From NCBI RefSeq assembly GCF_014905095.1, contig NZ_CP041165.1, positions 2,170,001-2,234,000 on the forward strand: DNA of 64,000 nucleotides. Reading direction: 5' to 3'. Position numbers and translations under genes: made by a program. This DNA is from Sulfurimonas marina. Its GTDB lineage: Bacteria; Campylobacterota; Campylobacteria; Campylobacterales; Sulfurimonadaceae. Positions 1-7,106 of this stretch are shown one piece after another (positions within the stretch are counted from its first letter, which is position 1; each line of letters starts with the position of its first letter). Under the pieces are notes generated by a model. The model searched no databases and had not been told where the DNA came from. It worked only from the letters and a program-made list of their open reading frames with translations.

Positions 1-15
1 ATATAAGGAATAAAT

Positions 16-330
16 ATGTCAGCAATTAAAGTAAAAGCAAAATTAAAAGGCGGTGTAGTTTCTGTTAAAGCAATGGCTAAACACGAAATGTCTACATATA
101 ACATGGCTGAGAAAAAAACTGGTGATAGAGAAAATGCTAACTTCATTACTCATATCTCTGCTACAATCAACGGTGAAACTGTAATGGATATGTCAACTTC
201 TCAGTTCTTATCTAAAAACCCTATCTTTAAATTCGACCTTAAAGGTATCGGTGCTAAAGGTGACGCTCTTGAGATGGTTGCTGTTGATCGTAAAGGTAAC
301 ACTCTTAAAGGTAAAGGTAAAATTAAATAA
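16..330 (+). CDS. soxZ: SoxZ, sulfur-carrier partner of SoxY
   Basis: A 104-residue protein matching SoxZ in length and pattern. SoxZ binds SoxY in the periplasm, and the SoxYZ pair carries thiosulfate-derived sulfur on the SoxY cysteine while the other Sox enzymes oxidise it. No signal peptide is seen, which is usual because SoxZ is co-exported with SoxY. The start is the ATG preceded by AAGGAA about eight bases upstream. It lies at the window edge, so soxY and other sox genes are probably just to the left; that is inference. A hairpin follows the gene at 344-360. Identification rests on the whole-protein pattern, since SoxZ has no catalytic motif. Confidence 0.93.
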   Translation: MSAIKVKAKLKGGVVSVKAMAKHEMSTYNMAEKKTGDRENANFITHISATINGETVMDMSTSQFLSKNPIFKFDLKGIGAKGDALEMVAVDRKGNTLKGKGKIK

Positions 331-343
331 TTTTATCCTAAAA

Positions 344-360
344 TTCCCCCTCTTGGGGAA
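344..360 (+). terminator. hairpin after soxZ
   Basis: Inverted repeat TTCCCC / GGGGAA with a five-base loop, 14 bases after the soxZ stop. No clear T-run follows, so it may end transcription only partly or protect the sox mRNA 3' end. Confidence 0.5.
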
Positions 361-410
361 ACCTACTCTCTTCCCTAATAAAGCTTCCAAATTCCACAAG
401 GTTTAATTTT

Positions 411-938
411 ATGTTAAAAAAATCATTACTAAGTATTTTATATATTTTTATATTGTCAGTAACTCAACTCTCAGCAGAAATAATTGATATTGATAAAGCT
501 GTTCTTGCATCTAAAAAAAGTGGGAAAAACCCTCTTGTATATCTTCATAAAACAGGTTGTCCATACTGTGAAAGACTTGAGGAGTTTACTCTTGATGATG
601 ATGATGTAGATCAGTATATCAAAGATAATTTCACTTTTATTATAATTAACGTTTCACATAAAGAAGATATTGTTATATATGATCATGAACAAACAACAGC
701 AAAAGCATTTGCTGAAAACATCGGTTATAACTTCTACCCTTCTGTATTGTTTTTCAGTAATTCAGGTGAGCTTGATCACGGTAGTATCGGTTATATCGAA
801 GAGAAAGATTTTCTTATAATATTAAAGTATATGAAAACAGGCGCATTTAAAACAATGAGCATAGATGAGTATAAAAAGAAAATTGGTTTTGTTGAAGAGA
901 ATAACGGTGAACAAATAGATAAGAGACAAAAACTATGA
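411..938 (+). CDS. periplasmic thioredoxin-fold protein (SoxW-like)
   Basis: 175 residues. The first 22 form a signal peptide (basic start, hydrophobic core, cut probably after LSA). Residues 50-53 are CPYC inside a TGCPYC context, an active-site dithiol of the thioredoxin fold, with a YPSVLFF stretch about 60 residues later that fits the cis-proline loop. Role by family: periplasmic thiol-disulfide exchange. Its place after soxZ and its overlap (ATGA) with the MOSC gene suggest it keeps Sox or sulfur-transfer cysteines reduced, as SoxW does elsewhere. CPYC is more glutaredoxin-like than the CGPC of thioredoxin. The exact partner cannot be read from sequence. Confidence 0.8.
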   Translation: MLKKSLLSILYIFILSVTQLSAEIIDIDKAVLASKKSGKNPLVYLHKTGCPYCERLEEFTLDDDDVDQYIKDNFTFIIINVSHKEDIVIYDHEQTTAKAFAENIGYNFYPSVLFFSNSGELDHGSIGYIEEKDFLIILKYMKTGAFKTMSIDEYKKKIGFVEENNGEQIDKRQKL

Positions 939-1366
939 GTGGAAAAGTTTTAAAACTATTTGTTACATCTGATGATGAGCAAAAGACAAGATTAACTCCT
1001 GAAACTATTACAGTTGATAATGATGGTGTAGTAGAGGATAAATTTTATAAAAAAGATTTAATGCGAGCTATTCTAATTACATCTATAGACAGCTATAACT
1101 TAGCTAAAGAGAACGGTGTAGAGATAGAATATGGGCTTTTAGGTGAAAATATCCTTATTGATACAAACCCTTATGCATTAGTTCCCGGTCAAACTTTAAA
1201 AATAGGTGATACCATTTTAGAAATTACACAAAACTGTACCTTATGTAAAGGGTTATCTACAGTAAGTTCAAAACTACCAAAAATATTAAAAAATGATCGT
1301 GGTATCTTTGCAAAAGTAATAAGCGGAAAATCCTCAATCAAGATTGGTGATACTGTAGAAATCTAA
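935..1366 (+). CDS. MOSC domain protein
   Basis: 143 residues forming a single MOSC domain, the fold found at the C-terminus of molybdenum-cofactor sulfurases and in YiiM/YuaD proteins. MOSC proteins are thought to hold or pass on activated sulfur through a conserved cysteine. Here the cysteines are C101 and C104 (CTLC). The LLGENILID segment is the usual MOSC signature region. Its start overlaps the thioredoxin stop by four bases, so the two are translationally coupled. No signal peptide, so it is cytoplasmic while the thioredoxin is periplasmic. Function in sulfur metabolism is inferred from the neighbours only. Confidence 0.82.
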   Translation: MSGKVLKLFVTSDDEQKTRLTPETITVDNDGVVEDKFYKKDLMRAILITSIDSYNLAKENGVEIEYGLLGENILIDTNPYALVPGQTLKIGDTILEITQNCTLCKGLSTVSSKLPKILKNDRGIFAKVISGKSSIKIGDTVEI

Positions 1367-1470
1367 CTCTATTAATTAATTTTATTTATATCAAAAAAAT
1401 GTTACATTTCTTCAAAATAACACAATTGAAATCATTGTAAACTGCATATTGAAATAATAAAAGGAGATTT

Positions 1471-2220
1471 TTGAACTTATCAAATTTTTTAAATAAGTAT
1501 GGGGAAGAAGTTCCCGGATATGATGTAAGAGTTATTAACGAAAGAGAAGCAAGAGCTGCAGCAGGTATACTTGGTACCCTGGGAATCATGGTTATCTTTA
1601 TCGGTATAGGATTTAATCACATCATTGTAGCGAGAGTATATATTGCATTTTTATGGTTTGAATTTCTACTTAGAATTACAAAACCGAATTATGCACCATC
1701 TTTACTACTTGCAAGGTTTTTTGTACAAAATCAAAAGCCAGAGTATGTAGGTGCAGCACAAAAGCGTTTTGCATGGGCAATTGGCTGGTTAATCTCATTT
1801 CCTATGATCTATTGGTTTGTGCTTAATTGGGATATTACTTTTTACAAAGTTTTAATTTGTGTACTATGTGCAACTTTAATGTTTTTTGAAAGTGCTTTTT
1901 CAATATGTTTAGGATGTATGTTATACAAATATATCAAAAAAGAGGATCCTCACTATTGCCCAGGAGGAGTATGTGAGGTTCGTAAAAAAGAGCCTATACA
2001 AACGTTTAATCTTATGCAAAAGATTGTGGCAGCTGCGACTGCTATTGGTTTAACGGTAGGAATATATCTTTTCCTTGCATATACTGAACCTAAAACATTC
2101 TTCGGAGAGTTTCTCCATGAAGCAGTACTGACAGATGCACAGCTCCAAGCACAAAAAGATGCAGCTTATGAAGCTGAGATGGCAGCGGAATTTGGAGATG
2201 ATGAGGATGAAGAGGAATAA
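1471..2220 (+). CDS. DUF4395 membrane protein
   Basis: 249 residues with about five hydrophobic segments (roughly 31-50, 55-68, 100-118, 125-142, 185-205) and an acidic tail. It carries CLGC at 146-149 and C163/C168, matching DUF4395 proteins, whose function is unknown. The start is TTG with a strong AAGGAG eight bases upstream; no better start lies nearby. It sits 104 bases after the MOSC gene, so it may be in the same transcription unit or have its own promoter. Four conserved-looking cysteines near the membrane face suggest a redox or sulfur-handling role, which is inference. Confidence 0.75.
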   Translation: MNLSNFLNKYGEEVPGYDVRVINEREARAAAGILGTLGIMVIFIGIGFNHIIVARVYIAFLWFEFLLRITKPNYAPSLLLARFFVQNQKPEYVGAAQKRFAWAIGWLISFPMIYWFVLNWDITFYKVLICVLCATLMFFESAFSICLGCMLYKYIKKEDPHYCPGGVCEVRKKEPIQTFNLMQKIVAAATAIGLTVGIYLFLAYTEPKTFFGEFLHEAVLTDAQLQAQKDAAYEAEMAAEFGDDEDEEE

Positions 2221-2228
2221 TTCCTCTT
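2210..2228. terminator. bidirectional terminator hairpin
   Basis: AAGAGGAA / TTCCTCTT, an eight-base perfect stem with a TAA loop that is the stop codon of the DUF4395 gene. It lies between that gene and the oppositely oriented aroC and can serve both strands. Confidence 0.65.
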
Positions 2229-2232
2229 ATCC

Positions 2233-3306
2233 CTATTTATAATACTTTACAACTCCGTCCATCTTTGAACCCATATTTAAAAGTACCATATCTGCAATTA
2301 CAAGAGCAGCCATAGCCTCACAAACAATAGTTCCACGAATAGCTACACAAGGATCATGACGCCCTTTTAAAGAGAAGTCTACCTCCTCATTAGTCGTAGT
2401 GATAGTATGTTGTTCTTGAAAGATAGACGGTGTTGGTTTAAAGTACACGTTAAGTACAATATCATCACCGTTACTGATCCCGCCAAGAATTCCACCTGAG
2501 TGATTTGACTCAAATCCATTAGCACGTATTTGGTCATTGTTTTGCGAGCCTAGCGTTTTAGCACTCAAACACCCATCACCTATCTCAACAGCTTTTACGG
2601 CGTTTATACCCATCATAGCATCAGCTAAAACACCATCTAATTTATAATAAAGTGGTTGTCCTAATCCAATAGGTGCATTTTTAACAACAACACGGCTAAC
2701 ACCGCCAACAGAATCATGTCTCTTCTTAGCTTCTAAAATTGCATCTTTTTGTGCCTGTTCTACATCAGAATCAAGTGCATAAATAATACTATCCTTTACA
2801 CCTGCATAATTAAATTTCTCAGCTTTTATCCCTGCAACTTCACTAATACCACTTAACACTTCAACATCAAGCTCTTTAAGCATCAGTTTTGCAATTGCAC
2901 CTGCAGCTACACGAGCAGCTGTTTCTCTTGCAGAACTTCTTCCGCCGCCGCGGTAATCTCTTAGTCCATATTTATGAAAGTATGTAAAATCTGCATGTCC
3001 AGGGCGAAACACATCTTTAATATTTGAATAGTCTTTTGACTTTTGGTTTGTATTATAAATCACCATTGCAATAGGCGTACCTGTACTTTTTCCTTCAAAT
3101 ACACCGCTGAGTATCTCTACCTTATCAGCCTCTTTTCTTGCCGTTTCAAATTCACTTTTTCCCGGCTTTCTGCGGTCGAGTTCATTTTGTATAAATGCTT
3201 CATCGATCTCTAAACCTGCAGGTACACCATCAAGCACACATCCAAGTGCCGTCCCGTGGGATTCACCAAATGTTGAAAATCTTAATTTTTGACCAAAACT
3301 ATTCAA
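2233..3306 (-). CDS. aroC: chorismate synthase
   Basis: 357 residues, normal length. It makes chorismate from 5-enolpyruvylshikimate-3-phosphate using reduced FMN, the last step of the shikimate pathway. Visible signatures are FGESHG near residue 13, the GRSSARETAARVAAG stretch near 125-140 and GRHDPC near residue 315, all conserved in AroC. It is the last gene of a leftward operon and starts directly after the rnc stop with no gap. The same aroC-rnc-rnhA order is known in Helicobacter pylori, supporting a Campylobacterota origin. Confidence 0.97.
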   Translation of the reverse strand: MNSFGQKLRFSTFGESHGTALGCVLDGVPAGLEIDEAFIQNELDRRKPGKSEFETARKEADKVEILSGVFEGKSTGTPIAMVIYNTNQKSKDYSNIKDVFRPGHADFTYFHKYGLRDYRGGGRSSARETAARVAAGAIAKLMLKELDVEVLSGISEVAGIKAEKFNYAGVKDSIIYALDSDVEQAQKDAILEAKKRHDSVGGVSRVVVKNAPIGLGQPLYYKLDGVLADAMMGINAVKAVEIGDGCLSAKTLGSQNNDQIRANGFESNHSGGILGGISNGDDIVLNVYFKPTPSIFQEQHTITTTNEEVDFSLKGRHDPCVAIRGTIVCEAMAALVIADMVLLNMGSKMDGVVKYYK

Positions 3307-3987
3307 TTATTTTTCCTTCTTTAACATCTCTACTGCCAGCTTTGCCGCTTCCTGCTGAGCTATCTTTTTGCTTTTTCCGATAGCTCTTGCATACTCTTTA
3401 TCTTCAATGTATACACCAACTTCAAACTCTTTTTTATGATCAGGTCCGCGAGAAGCTAGTACTTTATACTCAGGTGTTATTCCAAAACGTGCTTGAGTAA
3501 GTTCTTGCAGAGTTGTTTTAAAATCTCTAAAAAGAGAATCTAAAGAGATCTCTTCATGATTCTCTTCAATCAATTTTATAGAGATCTCCTGCACTTTTTC
3601 TAATCCTGCTTCAAGATAAATCGCACCCATTATCGCTTCAAAAGCATTTGATAAAAGCGATGACTTTTCTCTTCCGCCGTTATTGTCTTCTGCATTCGAT
3701 AAAAGAATGTAGTCACCCAGTCTTAAAGCACGGGCTAATTTATCAAAACCTGTTTCATTTACAAGTGAAGCACGAATCTTTGAGAGTTTTCCCTCATCAG
3801 AATTTCTAAACTTTCTAAAAAGATACTCCCCTACCACAAGATCAAGTACAGCATCACCCAGAAACTCTAAACGCTCATTATCGTAGGGCTGTTTATAGCT
3901 TTTATGTGTCAGCGCTTCGATAATGAGATTTTTATCTTTAAACTCATACCCTAACTTTTTCTCTAACGTATCTATTTTCTTGTGCAT
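3307..3987 (-). CDS. rnc: ribonuclease III
   Basis: 226 residues. Cuts double-stranded RNA, including the stems around 16S and 23S rRNA that are visible at 34707-37655 and 37899-39661 here. The N-terminal nuclease domain has the NERLEFLGDAVLDLV signature near residues 37-51 with its acidic metal ligands, and the second acidic cluster NAFEAIMGAIYLEAG near 113-127. The C-terminal third is a double-stranded RNA-binding domain ending in the KKIAQQEAAKLAVEML pattern. It lies between rnhA and aroC in a tight operon, 10 bases after rnhA. Confidence 0.97.
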   Translation of the reverse strand: MHKKIDTLEKKLGYEFKDKNLIIEALTHKSYKQPYDNERLEFLGDAVLDLVVGEYLFRKFRNSDEGKLSKIRASLVNETGFDKLARALRLGDYILLSNAEDNNGGREKSSLLSNAFEAIMGAIYLEAGLEKVQEISIKLIEENHEEISLDSLFRDFKTTLQELTQARFGITPEYKVLASRGPDHKKEFEVGVYIEDKEYARAIGKSKKIAQQEAAKLAVEMLKKEK

Positions 3988-3997
3988 AATATCCTCA

Positions 3998-4426
3998 TTA
4001 TAAATTTTTCACTGCTTCGGCAGCATCACGAGCTAGTTTGTCACATCTCTCGTTTTCTATATGCCCATCATGTCCCCGAACCCAATGAGCATTAATCTTA
4101 TGTGGCTTTGAAACCTCAATATACTCTTGCCACAAATCAGGGTTTTTTACCTTTTTAAAGTTCCGTTTAACCCAGTTGTCTAACCATTCATTGATCCCTT
4201 TAACCACATAGGATGAATCACTCACGATTTCAACATCACAAGGTTGTTTTAGAGCTTTTAAGCCTTCTATAACACCTCGAAGTTCCATTCTATTGTTAGT
4301 AGTATGTTCTTCGCTTCCTACGATCTCTTTTTCTTTATCACCATAACGAAGAATTGCTCCAAAACCACCAGGTCCAGGATTACCTAAAGCACTTCCATCA
4401 CTGAAAAGAGTTACTTTCTTCACCAA
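3998..4426 (-). CDS. rnhA: ribonuclease HI
   Basis: 142 residues, standard length for bacterial RNase HI, which removes RNA from RNA-DNA hybrids. The four catalytic acids are all visible: Asp in FSDGSALGNPG near residue 9, Glu in NRMELRG near 47, Asp in VSDSSYV near 69 and Asp in NERCDKLARDAA near 130. Its start lies inside the end of the upstream TPR gene (29-base overlap), which implies translational coupling. It is followed after 10 bases by rnc. Confidence 0.96.
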   Translation of the reverse strand: MVKKVTLFSDGSALGNPGPGGFGAILRYGDKEKEIVGSEEHTTNNRMELRGVIEGLKALKQPCDVEIVSDSSYVVKGINEWLDNWVKRNFKKVKNPDLWQEYIEVSKPHKINAHWVRGHDGHIENERCDKLARDAAEAVKNL

Positions 4427-5444
4427 ACTCCCTCATATAATCACGGCTAAGCGAGATCTCTATAGTTGCACTATCTATTGCATGGCAAGCACTGCAACGA
4501 TTAAAAGCAAAAGGATACGTCCCCTTACAACTTGAACAGACATATTCAAATCCAAGTGTTGCATTCGCTTTTTTTTCAAGTTTAATAAGTATATCAAATT
4601 CAAATATAGAACTTGATTTTGCTAAACTTATATCACCCCGTGCACTATAAAGTTCTCTTAAATAACCACTTTTTGAAATTATATCTAAATTAAGGTCTTT
4701 ACTACGTAAATTCCATAATACCGGTACTAAAACATCAACTTTTGAATGATCTAAATTTTCCCAAGCCAGTTGAGGATTTACACGAAACAGATACTCAAAA
4801 ATCATATAAATTAAATTGTGATTTTGATTATAAATCTCTAGCAGTTTTTGCGCTTTAGTTTCACCATCCATCTTTGCATTGTTTAAAATCATAAGAGCAT
4901 TGAGATATTCACTATCTAAAGAGATATCCTCCTCTAACTCATCTAATGGTTCTAACACATCCATAGCCGACTTATAATCTCTCATATGTTCATAAACAAG
5001 TAAAAGATACTTTAACGCTTCGGGGGTGCGGGGATATTTTTTTAAAATCTCTAAAAAGATCTGTTTTGAACGCTCTAGAAAACCGGCCCTGAAATATGTT
5101 TTACCAAGTAAAAACATTGTTTCTTTAGTATTTGCACCCTTATTTACTTCCAGGATTTCATTATAGATCTCTATAGCTTTTTCATAATCACCGTTTTTAT
5201 AAAAAGAGTTTGCGAGTAAAAGCCACGATTTCTCAGAAAGCTCACCGCTTGAGATCAACACTTTGAGTTCATTTTTTGAAGGGAGTGTTTTAAACTGTTT
5301 TAAAAAGCGGTCTATATCTTTGTTATCCTCTTTTCGTTTATATCTTCCCCACCAGTAAGAGATAAACGTGATAACAAAAACAATGGAAAAGAAAATAATA
5401 ATAGAGAAAAGCGGATCACGAAACTCTATAAAAAAACTACCCAT
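4398..5444 (-). CDS. membrane-anchored TPR protein with C-terminal zinc ribbon (LapB/YciM-like)
   Basis: 348 residues. A single membrane segment lies at about residues 11-30. Residues from about 60 to 175 contain TPR-like helical pairs (for example NSFYKNGDYEKAIEIYNEIL). The tail has two Cys pairs, C303/C306 and C317/C320, forming a rubredoxin-like zinc ribbon. This order (one TM, TPRs, zinc ribbon) is that of LapB/YciM, which controls LpxC turnover in Enterobacteria. Sequence identity cannot be judged here, so the function is only suggested by architecture. It sits upstream of rnhA and overlaps it by 29 bases. Confidence 0.7.
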   Translation of the reverse strand: MGSFFIEFRDPLFSIIIFFSIVFVITFISYWWGRYKRKEDNKDIDRFLKQFKTLPSKNELKVLISSGELSEKSWLLLANSFYKNGDYEKAIEIYNEILEVNKGANTKETMFLLGKTYFRAGFLERSKQIFLEILKKYPRTPEALKYLLLVYEHMRDYKSAMDVLEPLDELEEDISLDSEYLNALMILNNAKMDGETKAQKLLEIYNQNHNLIYMIFEYLFRVNPQLAWENLDHSKVDVLVPVLWNLRSKDLNLDIISKSGYLRELYSARGDISLAKSSSIFEFDILIKLEKKANATLGFEYVCSSCKGTYPFAFNRCSACHAIDSATIEISLSRDYMREFGEESNSFQ

Positions 5445-5446
5445 TC

Positions 5447-5911
5447 TTAATACACCACAATCCCATAATCATTTTTGAGGTTATAAAAAGTACACTCGGG
5501 AGTAATCTCCAGATCTTTTGTACGTCCAAGTTGAATAAGAGCATTTTTGGGAACAAAAATACCGTTTTCTTTAAAAAATTTCTTGATATTTACAAACTTT
5601 ACATCTTCAACAAATTTATACTCAAATTCCTTATGAAGCTTCATTTTATCGGTTAAGAACAAGTGTTCATTTACATGAAGTTGATCTGATGCATACTTAA
5701 TAGGAAGGTACCCTGAAAGGTCTGTTAATATCTCTTCTACATGTTGATGTTTTTCGGGAAGTGTATTTTTTTGAATAAAAACATATTTATTGTTAAGTTT
5801 TAAAGTTGCAGAATTTTTCCAGTACTTATATGCCGGATTAGAGATGCCGAGCTTACCGTAAACTTCGCGCCAAAGCCAAAAAGAGTTAAGCGTATCTGGT
5901 AAAGCTGACAT
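5447..5911 (-). CDS. hypothetical protein heading the rnhA-rnc-aroC operon
   Basis: 154 residues, no signal peptide, no membrane segment and no motif I recognise. It is rich in Lys, Asn and aromatic residues and looks like a small soluble cytoplasmic protein. The ATG is preceded by AAAAGGGA, and a TATAAT lies about 30 bases upstream inside a large inverted repeat (5916-5978). It ends two bases before the TPR gene start, so it is probably the first gene of the operon running to aroC. The context gives no clear function. Confidence 0.75.
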   Translation of the reverse strand: MSALPDTLNSFWLWREVYGKLGISNPAYKYWKNSATLKLNNKYVFIQKNTLPEKHQHVEEILTDLSGYLPIKYASDQLHVNEHLFLTDKMKLHKEFEYKFVEDVKFVNIKKFFKENGIFVPKNALIQLGRTKDLEITPECTFYNLKNDYGIVVY

Positions 5912-5915
5912 ATAT

Positions 5916-5978
5916 TCCCTTTTAAAATCTATTTATTAGATTATATACTCTTTTATCAAATAGATTTATTAAAAGGGA
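5916..5978. repeat. 63-base inverted repeat with a promoter -10 box in its loop
   Basis: Arms at 5916-5934 and 5958-5977 pair over about 17 positions, with a few unpaired bases in the second arm. On the minus strand the loop holds TATAAT (5940-5945) and the downstream arm holds the AAAAGGGA ribosome site of the 5447-5911 gene. It could be the yeiH terminator on one side, or an operator or structured promoter region for the operon. Confidence 0.6.
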
Positions 5979-5987
5979 TTTTCACTA

Positions 5988-7055
5988 TTATGAAAATGTT
6001 GCTACTACAAGTTTAGTAACGATGAAACCACCGATTACCAACCATAGGAACATTGCACCCGCTGTATAAAGTGGTGCTAAACCTAAACCTTTAAATTTAG
6101 AGAAAATTGTCCCCATACCTAAAGCAGTCATTGCCATAGTAAGTAAGAATGTATCGATCTCGTTAATAACACTAACAACATCAGCCGGTACTAACTGAAG
6201 TGAGTTAAACCCTGCCATACCGATAAAGTAAACAGCAAACCAAGGTATAACAAGTTTTACACCACCTGCAGCAGAACCAGATTTTTTTGCTTCCATTGAA
6301 AGGTAGATTCCTAAAAGAATAAGCATTGGTGCGATCATAATAACACGAGTCATTTTTACAATTACCGCTGAGTTTGCCATATCAGTTGGAGTTCCTTGGA
6401 TAGAAGCAGGCACCGCAACAACTTGTGCAACTTCATGGATAGTACCACCAACATAGATACCGAACTCTTGAGGAGTCATATGTAAAAAGCCAGTTGCCGG
6501 TTCAATAACTGCCGCGTATAATACCGGATACAAAAACATTGAGATAGTACCGAAAAGTACAACCATAGAAACCGCAACTGCCGTTTTATGTCCTTCAGCT
6601 TTAAGTACAGGCTCTGTAGCAAGAACTGCCGCAGCACCACAAACAGAAGCACCAGAAGCTGTAAGCATTGATGTTTCTTTATCCATTTTAAAGATTTTAT
6701 ATCCAAGGTACGAACCAAGAATAAAAGTCGTTGCAAGCATGATTAGTGATACCATAAAACCACTCATACCTACATCCATAATCTCCTGGAATGTAATTCT
6801 AAAACCGTAAAATACGATCGCAAAACGAAGAATTTTTTTCCCAGAGAATGTTATACCAGTTCCCCAAGCACTTGGAACATGATTGTGTAAAGTGTTTGCA
6901 TAGAATATACCTAAAACGATACCGATTACCAGTGGAGATATACCTAAAGCTTTTACAGCAGCAATGTCTGCAATCATAGTTGCTGCCGCTGCGAAGATAG
7001 CAACAAATATAATTCCAGAGATTGTACCTTTTCTATTTTCTTTTGAAAAAGCCAT
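5988..7055 (-). CDS. YeiH-family (UPF0324) putative sulfate exporter
   Basis: 355 residues, almost entirely hydrophobic with about ten membrane helices, matching the YeiH/UPF0324 family of Pfam 'conserved hypothetical protein 698'. Family signatures seen are GIVLGIFYANTL near 45, GIKF-like SGKKILRFAIVFYGFRIT near 71-88 and SGASVCGAAAV near 132-142. Members are often annotated as sulfate exporters, but this is weakly supported experimentally. A sulfate-producing sulfur oxidiser would have a use for one. The start has an AAGGGT ribosome site. It stands alone between two inverted-repeat regions. Confidence 0.85.
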   Translation of the reverse strand: MAFSKENRKGTISGIIFVAIFAAAATMIADIAAVKALGISPLVIGIVLGIFYANTLHNHVPSAWGTGITFSGKKILRFAIVFYGFRITFQEIMDVGMSGFMVSLIMLATTFILGSYLGYKIFKMDKETSMLTASGASVCGAAAVLATEPVLKAEGHKTAVAVSMVVLFGTISMFLYPVLYAAVIEPATGFLHMTPQEFGIYVGGTIHEVAQVVAVPASIQGTPTDMANSAVIVKMTRVIMIAPMLILLGIYLSMEAKKSGSAAGGVKLVIPWFAVYFIGMAGFNSLQLVPADVVSVINEIDTFLLTMAMTALGMGTIFSKFKGLGLAPLYTAGAMFLWLVIGGFIVTKLVVATFS

Positions 7056-7106
7056 AATTTACCCTTATTTTATTTTAAGGCGCAATTATAACAAAAACAA
7101 CTAATA

